DNA from: Gnetum montanum
Taxonomy: Eukaryota > Streptophyta > Gnetopsida > Gnetales > Gnetaceae
Length of the DNA: 64,000 bases
Reading direction: 5' to 3'
NCBI GenBank assembly: GCA_015680685.1
Contig: MNCI01028413.1
Span: 72,740 to 136,739, forward strand
Shown one piece after another: positions 1 to 10,309 of this stretch (position 1 is its first letter; the number at the start of each line of letters is the position of its first letter). The notes beneath the pieces were generated by a model. The model saw only the letters and a program-made list of their open reading frames with translations. It had not been told where the DNA came from and ran no database searches. The position numbers were made by a program, and so were the translations under genes.

Positions 1-480
1 CTTTCTTGTAAAGAATTCTGCAACAGTTAATTAACCATGAAGTTGGAATAGAAATGAAAATGTTGCTGAATTGAATGTTTTGAAAATCAAGGGATAATGA
101 CATTGCAATTGGGAATGTTGGCATGAGGGTTTATCTAGAGTCAAAAGAAAATGGTGTATCAATTGTAGATATCTCTCTAGCTTATGATAGAGTAGCTCTA
201 GTTACTTTTTCTGTAATAAAGTGCAGAGAAGATGAATATGGAATCGGCCTTGATATAACTGGGATTACATTCGAGGTGCCACAAATTAAAATGTGAGAGT
301 ACAACTCCACTTATGCATTCGGTTGTATACGCATACATATATTTATATATCAACCCATGCATCAAATCCATGGTTATTATCTCTACTACTATGATATAAA
401 TAACAATAAAATATAATATTGATTTAAAAAGGGAATTTATGCAACAATTGTTCAAAGTCCTATGAGAATTGAACACTTGT
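1..480. other. AT-rich non-coding DNA
   Basis: No gene, RNA gene or repeat with recognisable ends is visible. Short open frames here have no recognisable motif and are best treated as chance. Confidence 0.6.
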
Positions 481-489
481 CAATTGAAA

Positions 490-507
490 TGGTGGTTATA
501 ACCACCA
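490..507. repeat. Perfect 18-bp palindrome
   Basis: TGGTGGTTATAACCACCA reads identically on both strands. It lies just upstream of the minisatellite, and a related hairpin lies just downstream of it. Confidence 0.85.
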
Positions 508-607
508 CAAAGGCCACTTGTCAACTACAACCTCTTTATCTCCACAATGGCCACTTGTCAACTAAATGGGACACGTGTCAACTGCAACTTGTTTCTCTCC
601 ATGGTGA

Positions 608-774
608 ACACTTGGCAACTAAATGAAGACACTTGGCAACTGAATGAAGACACTTGGCAACTGCATGAAGACACTTGGCAACTACATGAAGACACTTGGC
701 AACTGCATGAAGACACTTGGCAACTGCATGAAGACACTTGGCAACTACATGAAGACACTTGGCAACTACATGGG
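608..774 (+). repeat. 21-bp minisatellite, 8 copies
   Basis: Eight head-to-tail units of about 21 bp begin ACACTTGGCAACT and end ATGAAG, differing only by single bases (tgcatg, tacatg, aaatg). The flanks at about 547-590 carry looser versions (CCACTTGTCAACT, ACACGTGTCAACT), so the array probably grew from that motif. Because 21 is a multiple of 3, every frame stays open and gives apparent repetitive proteins on both strands; these are artefacts of the repeat. Confidence 0.92.
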
Positions 775-803
775 ACACGTGTCAGATGCAGCATTTTTAT
801 CTC

Positions 804-825
804 TTTGGTGGTTGAAACCACCCAA
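804..825. repeat. Inverted repeat closing the minisatellite block
   Basis: GGTGGTT and AACCACC (807-813 and 816-822) flank a 2-nt GA centre. The arm sequence is the same as that of the palindrome at 490-507. Confidence 0.8.
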
Positions 826-969
826 AATTGTTGTAACTTACCTAACTTGTTGGGCAAGTAACCTCCTAACTTGTTGGGCAAGTAATCTCCTAATTGGTTG
901 GCCAAGTTACTTGGGAGAGAAGTTAGGTGAGATATTTTTGAATATGTAACTTCCCTACCTACCTTGGAA

Positions 970-984
970 CCCTATAAAAAGGCT
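970..984 (+). promoter_or_regulatory. Candidate TATA box
   Basis: TATAAAAA at 973-980 follows a GC-richer stretch and precedes a purine-rich leader, as in plant LTR promoters. Transcription is not demonstrated. Confidence 0.45.
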
Positions 985-1160
985 TCAAGGGTCAAGGAAG
1001 AAGATCATTATCATCACTTGAAATCATCATCACACTATGATAATCATTTCTCACATCACACAAGAAGGAAGTCTCACATCATACTTGGAAGATTTGTAAA
1101 GGAGATTTCTTGAAAGATGGCTTGCTCGAATAAAGATTTCAGCCTCTTTGTCATGGTCCT

Positions 1161-2239
1161 GTGAGTTATGCATTTCATTTTTTGTTTTGTTTAAATTGCT
1201 TAGCTAGTGGTTTAGATAGTATCATCCTTGGCAAGTAATTTTGAGATTTTTAGATTGCTCTTATTGTTCTTGTTGCCCGATAGAAATTTCTATTAAAATT
1301 TTTCCATCGAAGCGCTTGTGTTTAAAAGCCTTGAGAGCATTTTAGTAGTAAATTTCATTATTGAGCAACGTTTGGGAACTGCTATTGGGTTGTTGGAAGA
1401 GAGCCTCTGTTTGTAGTCATACCGTGGAACAATTTAGTAGCCGAGAGGGTTCAGAAAATCTTTGGTATTTTTATGGGACCAGAATAGCTTCTTTATCTTT
1501 AAAGTGATTTTCTATGTTATTTCAATCAGAAATTGTCAAGTCTTTTAAAGGTTCTGTTTGAATGCAATCGTTGGCATCTATTGTCTAGTCAAAGTGGAGT
1601 CTCGTACATGGTAGTTTACGCAGCGATTTTTGGTAGCACAGTAGGATTGTCTTGAAGATATTGCTTGGTTGAGCCTTGGAGGTTTGAATAATTCGTAGAT
1701 ATTGAATTTGAAATAGCTTTATTGTGAACTGTTTACTCATGTCATTTTACCTTGTTTAAATATTTGAGGTCCACACAAATCTACTTTCTTTTCTTTTCTG
1801 TCTATTTCCATTAAATCTTGCTCTATTTCTAGTTTTCTTGTGGAACTATCTCTTTCTCTGGGGAAAATTAGGAGTAGATTGCGGAGTTGTGCTCAAATTT
1901 TTTTGCAAAATTTTATTTGCTACAAGCAGGTATTATAAGGACGGCGTAGACTAGGTAGTTGAACAAAATAGGAAACTTTCAATAACTCACAGTACTGGAC
2001 AAAGTTGGCTGAATCTCTTTTAAGTAAGTCATTTGTAGTTCACATACAATGAAATTGTCACATTTCTCACAACCGCACTCCGCAACAGCACACACACATA
2101 CTCACATTAACTACTGAGTTTATTTGGAGGTATCTGGGCCTTGGTGTTGCCAGGGACCAGCAGGCACCTAAATCCTGTTTGAGGACACTCGTTGGCGGTC
2201 ACGTCCCAAACGGTCGCCAACAGTTTGTGTTGGATTTCC
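1161..2239. other. Non-coding stretch, probably element leader or LTR remainder
   Basis: No coding frame or tandem repeat is supported. A short inverted pair TTGGCG...CGCCAA lies at about 2,192-2,220. The boundary with the Gypsy gag remnant at about 2,240 is set only by where similarity to the second gag copy (about 10,470) begins. Confidence 0.4.
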
Positions 2240-3895
2240 TCAGCTTTCAAGTGTTGCTCCAGTAGTTTAGAGGGTTCCATCAATAGTGGTGTATACTTTA
2301 AGTGATCTTTACACTCAAAGTTGGACCTTGGGTTGGCCCTTGCCGATGTAGCTAAGTTGGTGCCAAAGTTGGCAGCTTTGTGAGCTGGAACCTTGGGCTA
2401 CTTGGCCGTCAAGCCATAATTGGTTGTTTTTATCCTTGTGGCCACTATTGCCACTATTGTGTTTTTCTTACATGCATGTTAGTTTTTGTAGGTCACGTCA
2501 GCCTAGTTAGTGCTATCTTATGCTACCTCCTCTATGCTCTTCATTTAGGCAAAGGCTTGGTTGAGGGACTTCAAGGCTAGGTAATACATTTTGGACTTGA
2601 TGAAGTTGTTCACTGCACCCTTGAAGATGACCATTAGGTGCATCTTTATTAAGGGTTCACACATTTCGCTCAATGTGGCATTCTAGCATTGGAGGAATTT
2701 TGGCATGGGCTTTAGGGGCCCTTGCTTGACTTGAATGAGTTGCTTGAGGGTTGCTTTAAGCTTTAGGTTCTACCTGCACAAATTGGCTTATGAGATCCTC
2801 CAAAGAACATATTAATGCCTTGGGTAGTGCACAATACTAGTCTAAGGCCTTGCTAGTGAGTGACATGGGGAACACATGCATGATGGCATGTGGCCAGGCT
2901 TGAAGGAGTAGGTACTTAGATTGCAATGTAACCAAGTGTGTGTTGGGATCCCCTTTACCATTGTACTTGGGGAGTTGAGGAAGCTAGACCCTAGTTGGGA
3001 GAGTCAAGGATGGGACTGTAGGACTTATGGGGTCATCCCAGTAGAAGTACACCATCTTGATGGTTTTGAAGGAGGTAGCTTTAAGTTGGTTGATCTCCTC
3101 CATCAAACTTTGGATCAGTTGGAATGCTTTATCCAAGCTTGGGGATGTGCTAGCCAATTGCATTGGCTAGGCTTGTGTTGGTTGCATTGCATAGGATCAA
3201 ATTGTTGGTTGCGAGTTTGCTAGTTTAACATTGTAGTAGATAGTCATTTTGAGTTTAACATCATAGCATATGGGCTTACTTGACATATTGGCTGAGCAAT
3301 GGGTATGGTGATTGAGGTGGGCCACACATGAGTGGATTGTACGAACATTGTGGATGCCGATGAGACAAGCCAGACATATTATGCCTGAATTATTTAGGGT
3401 TGGGAGGTGGCCCCTACATGAGCATAGGATTGGGAAAATCCAACAGTTGCTTACAAGGAAGGCTAAATTGACATGGTCAGACGATAGGTGGATCGAACTA
3501 TGGAGGGGTCGTACTATGGAGCGGTTGTTGGAAGATGGTGTAGAGGGGGCTCTTGTGTTAGAGCAGGCCTCAAACTCATCTTCTTCCTCCTGTGAGGCTT
3601 CCTCATAGGTTGTCCCTACATCATGCTCATTTGCACGAATGAGTTGGGATAACGACTAGTGGTAGGACTCCGTGAGTGGGATTATGTCGAACAAGGAGGG
3701 GTTGTACTCCCTTCCATCCTAGTGGACTCATTCGTAATCCTATTTTGCCTCCAAGTTAAGGCAATCCACTGGTAATCCTATTTGGATTTTGGCACAAACA
3801 AAATTCTATTGTTCATGGCTTAGTGCAACACGCTTTGGGTGGATCATGGTATCAAATGTGTTAGACATCAATGTGGAAGGTTGATCTTGATTCAT
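2240..3895 (-). pseudogene. Ty3/Gypsy gag remnant, copy 2
   Basis: Read on the minus strand this is a second, more damaged copy of the gag region at 10.3-12.3 kb. Collinear matches include the segment around 2,270-2,310 with 10,480-10,530, the HLMVIFKGAVNNFIKSKMYY stretch (around 2,560-2,640) with the equivalent HLLVIFKGAVNDFIKLKLYY at 10.8 kb, and the 2,800-2,990 part with the gag core at 11.0-11.2 kb. The ATG chosen (3,893-3,895) corresponds to the start of copy 1 and follows the A-rich leader. Many stops and indels make it non-functional. Gag would form the virus-like particle of the retrotransposon. At 3,216-3,268 it carries two blocks matching the tandem repeat found after the integrase at 17.5-18.1 kb. 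No protease part is left: similarity ends near 2,240. Confidence 0.75.
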
Positions 3896-3929
3896 GTTCA
3901 CAAATTGAGTTGTGAGAGTTACTATTTGC

Positions 3930-4205
3930 AAAAAATAGCTAACTCTGAAAACTACAAAAAAATGACTAAGTCTATCGGTAATATAAAAATTGCTAAGTAT
4001 AAAAATGTAGAAAAATAGGTAAGTGTGAAAATGCAGAAAAATGGCTAAGTATGGAAACTATAAAAAACTGGCTAAGTGTAAGACTGTAGAAAAGTTGGCT
4101 AAGTATGAAACTGCAAAAATTTGTCTAAGTATGAAAATGAAAAAAAAATGCTAAGTATGGAAATGCAAAAAAATGCTAACTATAAAAGCTACTAAAAATG
4201 GCTGG
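3930..4205. repeat. A-rich tandem repeat in the gag leader, copy 2
   Basis: About ten imperfect units of roughly 25-30 bp follow the pattern GCTAAGTATGAAAATGC then AAAAATG. The equivalent leader of copy 1 (12,385-12,540) has about five units. It lies between LTR and gag, so it would be in the 5' UTR of the element transcript. Confidence 0.7.
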
Positions 4206-4336
4206 ATTTGGTGCTATGGTCACTACACTGGAGCTAACTATGCTCTCCTGAGTGCCCAAAATTTTGATTAAGTGCCAAAGATATGCTTTGGCTTTTGTCT
4301 AGTAAGGTTCTGGGGGAACCAATTATAGGGTCCACT

Positions 4337-5852
4337 CTACGCAAGCTGGTGGTGGAGAGAGCACATGGGATAATAATTAGAAAATGCAGAAGGAAATGGC
4401 AAGGCCATTCTTCTAACACCAAAAACTATGATGACCAAAAATATTGGTGGCTAGAATCACTAAGGGATCAACGAAAGCACAACCTTAACCCTGTCTTCAC
4501 ATGAGGGCCTTGTTGAAAATGGAGATCGACCACCCTAAATAGTCTTGTTGATCAAATACAAACTTTATTGATTGCAACCGAGGTAGTGGGTACAACCGGG
4601 GGGTGGCATGGTTAGCCAAATTCAAATGTAAGTGATGTAAAATGGTACTGAGTGTCAAAGAGGTGCTTCATAGTGCTAAGTGTAGAGTGTAGCCATGGAA
4701 CTAGGGCAAGCGTAGCCAAGGGTTTCTACTGAAACAAGGGTGTCAACCCATGGAGACTATCGCCCGAGTGTAATACAGCATGATGACATGTGAAAAAGTG
4801 CAAAAAGATGTAAGAAAAATGCAATAAAATGCTAGAAACGAATGAGAGAAATGGAACACCACCCCAAATGGGAGTGTAGTTAACTCCAAAAGGATCTCAG
4901 AAGGTACACAGCGTACAACAAGCATAGTGGAAGCATAGTCACAATCTCGATGGTATCTGGCACTCGTCATGATAAACCATGCCTATTAGGTTGGCCACTG
5001 TGGTGTACCGTGTAGTGTTCTACAAGGCTACAACGGGGCTACAATGTACCATGCGATGTGGGGCTGCAATGGGATCGTAGTGTACTGTGTAATGCAGGGA
5101 TGCCTCTCTACCGATGTGGTGTGCCCTAGGTCTCATTCGCCCACAAAGCTAAGTGCCAAGATGCCAAAATGCTAAATGCCAAATGAAAGTGCTAACTGCC
5201 CACCAGTGAAAAATGGAAGCTCCACCCCTAAAACATTAGGATGCAAGGGTATTTATAGGACTCAATTTGACCCAAAATGTAGATCAAGTTTCACATGGTA
5301 GTGTGGTAGGTGGGACTATGAGAAAAATTCAGAAAATTTTCTAAGTCTAAAGGTGACCAGAAAAGTTCAAAAAAATTTCTAACTCTAGCTACTACACTCA
5401 TCCTGTGTTATGCGCAGGACATAGGACACTGCCTAGGAATAGGACATAGCATGGACACTTAGAAGAATCTAGTAAAAATTGTAATCCTTGTTCTAGCTAT
5501 GCTCTGGAGCATAGTAGGAGGGGTAGCCTTAGGAGTTAGAAAATCTACCAAATGGCTCTTCTATGCCAAGCTAGCTTGATAGCTACTCACTTGACACTTA
5601 AGCAAAACTAGCCACTGAGGTGCATGCTACGCTAGATACACTTTGGAGTGTAGTAAGCAAAGTGAGAGCATAACAAAACGCTTAGAAAAATTTTTCATGC
5701 AACTGTTGTTGACACTTAGAAAATTTTGCAAAATAGGCCTTGATGCGTGCTATGCTAGGGAGTGTAGCACCAACACTTAAAAAATTTTGCCAAGTTTTGA
5801 CACTTAGAAAAATTTGTAGTAAGTGTTGAAGCCAAAAATTGGTGGTGTTTCA
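4337..5852 (-). mobile_element. Gypsy LTR, copy A2 (5' LTR, minus orientation)
   Basis: On the minus strand it starts TGAAACACCACC (5,852 downward), like the LTR starts at 14,206 and 19,638. A TATA box (minus TATAAATACCC, about 5,240-5,250) sits about 600 bp into it. The R-U5 part (4,340-4,570) aligns with 12,690-12,910. Palindromic units with CTATGCTC/GAGCATAG arms occur at about 5,500. Because gag lies directly beyond its inner end, it acts as a 5' LTR. No polypurine tract adjoins its outer end. The inner end (about 4,337) is approximate. Confidence 0.65.
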
Positions 5853-5874
5853 TGCAAGAGGGCACAAGGTTCAA

Positions 5875-7983
5875 CTAAGCCTCCTACATCCCCACCGGCC
5901 TACATGCAGAGATCACCAGGCTAAACTACAACCTCCAAGCAAGGTCTCACATATACTTCACATTCTTTGCAGCATATCTGCAAAGGTTTATGGAGCTCCT
6001 AGTGGTTAGAGATAGTAGGCAATGGATAGTGCAAGACTATGAGTAGCTGTCTAAGCCTTGGGAAAAGCACATGTTCGTAACCACTTACTCGATCAATGAG
6101 TTATACTCAATGATGACCAAAGGTCATATAGGATAGTCACACTATTCTCATGAAAGTGTAGGCAAGTGTCCCCTAATTTTTATTGGGGATGTGAATAAGG
6201 CTAACTGCTATATCATGGAAATGGTGGGACCATCCAAGGCAAAGATCAAGATGCCACACCTATTAGAGGAGGCCTCTCCTATAATTAGACAGGCAGGCAC
6301 CAAGAAGATCCACCTCAAGATCCCAAGCTTGCACATGGATGTTGCAGGTTAGTATAGGTGTAGATGCATTCATTTTATCACTTTATGTTTATATTTTTTC
6401 TGTTTTTATTTTTTTTCTATGCTATGCTAATCCTAAAAATGTTGTGTTTGTAAATTAGGTGAGAGGGTTGTTGACGCAATAGCAGCAGTAGTAGTAGAGG
6501 TGGCCTCTCCTCAGGATGAGAAGAGGGAAGTGCATAGGAAAGAGCTACATGAGGCCATTGAGACCTTTCAGCAATTTAATAAGAAGGAGCTCTTCCACCC
6601 TAATGAGGGTGATTTTTCCAGCCTCTTCGATGATGTGCAGCTGGGAGATCCTCCTACTCTCACACCTGGGGGCTTGCTAGGTAAGTGCTTTATATTGTCA
6701 TTTGTTATTGCTCTTTTTCTCTTTCATCTTTGGCTATTTATTTGTTGCTTAGTGATTTTTTTTACTACAGCCTCAGATGTACTTGCTAGTGGTCCACTAT
6801 CTGCACCTACCCATTGCATGAAGCCATGGGTGGAAACATCAAACAATTTTGCCTTCATGGAATGCATTGTTGAGGATATGGTTGACTACATACAGTAGGT
6901 AGATTCTGAGCTTGGTATGCATGTTGTTGCTTTACTTTTATTTCTTTACTGATTTAAATACTTAGTCTGTGGCTAATTTTGATTTACTTATTGCATGCCA
7001 ATAGGTTCTAAGCTCCATTGGAATCTAAATTGGATGGCTAAAGTAGACACTATCCTAAGTGGAGCAGGTGCCTCATCATGTGTACGAGGTAGCCAGCAAG
7101 TGAACACTTTCTTGCATGAAAGCATTATGGATCTGCAAGTGCTCGAATGAGCACTTACCGAAACATGTGCATGAACTTTAGGAGAGAGTGATGAGCCAAG
7201 AAATGAAGATGGAGGACCTTTAGTCCTAATATGACTTCTTGGAGGCTCGATCATGGGGAGATAGTACCTAGCAAACTGTAGAGATTTATTATGCTAAGTA
7301 CTAGTTGGCCATTCAAGGAAAGAACAAGGCCACTTAGGAGATCATTGAGTAATGGTTGCAGATGGATTTTCTTACCTAGAAAAATCAAGATTGGAAGAAT
7401 TTTAGTGCTAAGGTGTGCAAGTGGGGATATACACAAAAGAACCACAAACACCACTATAAGCGTGAGCGAGGTGCATATCTTCAACAACTCAAGGAAGAGT
7501 CTATCGACTGCTACTAACTTGAGATGTTTATTGAGGTAATCAATAGAAGATGGGCCTTCAAGATATTTGCTTATCATACAGTGATTAGTAATTTTCTAGA
7601 GAGGGAGATTATCATGCCCTCAAGGGAGGCTTTGTGTACCACATTTTCTATGTAGCCATCCTCATGGACCTTCATGGACAAAGGCAAGACCCTCACAAGA
7701 GTTAACTTTGGCCAAGAGGATTAGACATGGCTATCTATGGCTAATATCCTCCGATGCTTGGATGAGGACCTTGATAGCTTGCCTCTAAACATGATCGATG
7801 CAAGACCCTCTCAGTTTAGTGTTTTATTATTTTTATGCTTTTCATGTTAGTTTGTACATTGTACACTTTCATATAGGTTTTCTATTTTGTTGTTGTTGCT
7901 AACAGGCACTAGGAAATGTTGCAGGGCCCAACGACATAGCAAGTGAAGTGGAACCTCCACACCCACCTAGTACTATTGGTTAA
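5875..7983 (+). pseudogene. Multi-exon pseudogene of unknown function, antisense to the neighbouring gag-pro
   Basis: I do not recognise the protein. Exon 1 (about 5,875-6,347) ends at CAG/GTTAGT; exon 2 is 6,459-6,680; exon 3 is 6,771-6,914; exon 4 starts at 7,005 and runs to about 7,815; a last exon at 7,906-7,983 ends with TAA. The introns (6,348-6,458, 6,681-6,770, 6,915-7,004) are 111, 90 and 90 bp, begin GT and end AG, and all interrupt codons in phase 1, so splicing keeps one frame. Visible text includes a charged helical part (KREVHRKELHEAIETFQQFN), an acidic FDDVQLGDPP stretch, and a Gln-rich, probably coiled-coil exon 4. Stops are frequent: two in exon 1, one in exon 3, many in exon 4, mostly TAG where CAG or TGG is expected; exon 4 also has a frameshift near 7,185. 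Tat-lineage Gypsy elements such as Grande are known to carry an antisense gene, so this may be an element gene; a captured host gene is the alternative. The exon 4 donor is not resolved. Confidence 0.55.
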
Positions 7984-8009
7984 GCACATCCTGATGTAGC
8001 CCTATTGTC

Positions 8010-8649
8010 GAGCATTTTGCATTTTTGTGTATTTTGTTGTATGATGCGGATGATCATGCTATGTATCATTATTAATATTAGAAGTAGTGGACATTTTTCT
8101 ATATGGAGTGCATGATGTGTAGAATTTTGCATTCATTTATTATGTGCTAATAATGCAATGAATGGATGTGACTAGGATATAGTGATTGCTATTTTTAGGC
8201 CATTTTGGACTATGTGTGTAGATAGTGTGTTGAAAGTTTTAGGCCATTCTGGGCCCCAATGATAGTTTAAGACTTTTTTGGGCCATGCAATTTAAGGGAG
8301 ATTGCCTGTTTTAGGTCATGGAAGCCATATGATAGTTTAAGGCCTTCTTGGGCCATGTGATGCTAGTTTAAGGCCATAGCAGGCCATTGTTTTTGTAACT
8401 TTGAATTTATAATTTTTATATATTTTCATGTTTTCATGCATAAACTAAGTGCTAAAAAGTAAATAAGCAAAAACATAAACTTAGCAAAAATGCACAAATA
8501 AAAGAAATATATGTATAATACAGGCAAAGAATGTAAAATGCAAACAACCAAGCTAAAATAAAATGCAAACAAGAAAAGTATGTAGAAGTGGGGGCAAGCA
8601 AGCACCGAGTGCATTTTGGACTAAGGGGATGCCTTAGTCACACAGTTGT
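8010..8649. repeat. Spacer with degenerate GGCC-rich repeats
   Basis: Between 8,190 and 8,395 a motif of the type AGTTTAAGGCC..TTGGGCCATG recurs four to five times at about 55-65 bp. The rest (8,400-8,620) is A/T-rich without coding signal. It separates the plus-strand pseudogene from the minus-strand protease remnant. Confidence 0.5.
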
Positions 8650-10309
8650 TTCCTAACTCGGTGTGGGTTAGGGGGGAGTAGGGCCTAGACAGTACTATAT
8701 GGTACTTGCCTTAACCTTCTTCAATTATGTCAAAGAGCAATTTTTCCCACAAAGCTTTCTCTGAGAGGTTAGGAACTTCTATTCATTCCTCAAGTTGGTC
8801 TACCTTACATGTTGTTTCACCCTCATCCTTTGTGGAAGGTGCATCATCGAGGAACTCCACCTCTAACCCTTATTTAATGTCAATGTTGCTAATGATTAAA
8901 GGGGCTACATTGTTACCATAGATGATGACCTTTCCACCTTCGTATGAAAGGTGGATTTCTTCGTGAATAGGAAAGGAGATAGCCCGTACTTGGGCAAGCC
9001 AAGACCTACTTAGGATCAAGTTGAATCTGGGCATCTCCTCGATCATGATGAATTCAGTAGTAGTGGGGAATTACTCCCTTACCACGAAGGCTAACATGAC
9101 TATTTTCTTTATGACAACATGCATACCATTAAAGGCTTTCAAGCATGTTGTCTTTGTAGGTTTGATTTGATCAACAAGACTAAGTTTATCAACAACTGTG
9201 TATGGGATGACATTAGTTTTCACCCCATTGTCAACATGCACCGTAAAAATTCTACACTAGCATGGTAATGGCTTGATCCTTCTTGGAGTCCATCTTGATC
9301 ACCTCATCATGAAATGCTAGGGACATTGAGCTCAATCCTATGGTAAAGGAGAAAGCATCATCATGGATGGATTATTCATCAGCTAGGATGGCCTCCGTCA
9401 AAGGAATGGAGGTCAACATGTGAACCAATGCTTCACGATGGGTGAAGGAGGTCATGATAAGGTCATACAGGCTTAGTGTAGTGTTCTTTTCTTTTAGATA
9501 CTATTTGACCTATGCCAATGTGTCAAAGAAGTCCTTGCCACTATTTGCTACTTTGTTGTTGGTCTTCATCTCCTTCATGCAGTCCAAGAGATAGATCTCT
9601 CATGAAGGAAATTTGGACTTTGCTTGCCTTGCTTATTTCGAAGCGTTAGTGCTCCATTGTTGATTACTTGTTGCAACCTCTTTAGTTGGTTTGGCCATTG
9701 GGATAGAAGATAAGGGGACTGGCTTTGGTGGGCCTAGTGCCCTTTACTCTCAATGATGCCTAAGCATTTGATTAGCAAGGTGTTCATTGGGCTTTCCAAG
9801 TTGCCATCTCGATTTCTTATTGATATTGGTTATAGGATGGGACCTTGGGCAAGTAGGAAGTGATTCATTTTCCACCACTAGACTCCAAACACAAGGGAAG
9901 TGCCCACATTGTGACATCCTTACTACAAAATATGATTGGATGGTTGCTACTACTATGGAACCCTAACCATGAAGGGTGTTATGGATGCCCAAGGTGGTGC
10001 TCTGAAAATGACAGGGGTCCTCGAATTAGTTGAGGACAAGGAGGCTCTAGCATCACTAGAGGGTGCACTAACCATGAATGGTTCATGCCCTAGTTCTAAA
10101 TTTTCATCAATGCTAATAGCATTGATGATGTACCCTATACCACTCGCATTGAGAGGATCCTTGTAAACCTCCATTGATTGGTTTTTGGGGCACACTAGGT
10201 TGGTTGTGTCAAGGACCAACTCACCCTTATCAATCATGCATTGTATATCATCCTACAAATCCATGCAAAAATATATATTGTGGCTCTACAATTGGTGATG
10301 TTGGCAAAA
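8650..10309 (-). pseudogene. Ty3/Gypsy aspartic protease region
   Basis: The minus-strand text has the retropepsin landmarks. At about 9,120-9,245 it reads VDNGVKTNVIPYTVVDKL, where family members have D-S/T-G then N-x-I-P; the catalytic triplet here is D-N-G, so activity is unlikely even apart from the stops. A PTKTTCLKAFNG stretch follows, and further down (about 8,990-9,010) ILSRSWLAQVRAI, the counterpart of the ILGRPWL motif near the end of Gypsy proteases. The protease would cut the Gag-Pol polyprotein inside the particle. It is collinear with and downstream of the gag at 10.3-12.3 kb on the same strand. No reverse transcriptase follows it; the sequence turns into the spacer at 8.0-8.65 kb. 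Confidence 0.75.

Larger units (their letters stand above)
484..1160 (+). mobile_element. LTR-like promoter block (U3-R) of unidentified element
   Basis: The block holds, in order, an 18-bp palindrome, a minisatellite, a second hairpin, two copies of a TTGTTGGGCAAGTAA-type motif (about 849-883), a TATA box at 973-980 and, 140 bp later, a GAATAAAG polyadenylation-like signal followed by a T-rich tail. That order is typical of plant LTRs. I find neither the paired LTR nor a clear primer-binding site downstream, so the ends are guesses and it could be another promoter-bearing repeat. Confidence 0.4.

Noticed and set aside
608-774. CRISPR-like array
   Set aside because: The units are directly adjacent with no unique spacers, and the window is plant nuclear DNA.
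547-949. Overlapping open frames of 66-115 codons with repetitive protein on both strands
   Set aside because: They come from a 21-bp tandem repeat; a unit divisible by three leaves all frames open. No sign of a real protein.
2190-2225. Terminal inverted repeat of a DNA transposon (TTGGCG...CGCCAA)
   Set aside because: The arms are only six bases and no target duplication or transposase is nearby.
5853-5900. Polypurine tract next to LTR A2, which would make it a 3' LTR of the element to its right
   Set aside because: On the required (minus) strand the adjacent bases are GCCCTCTTGCA, not purines; the AAGAGGG run is on the wrong strand.
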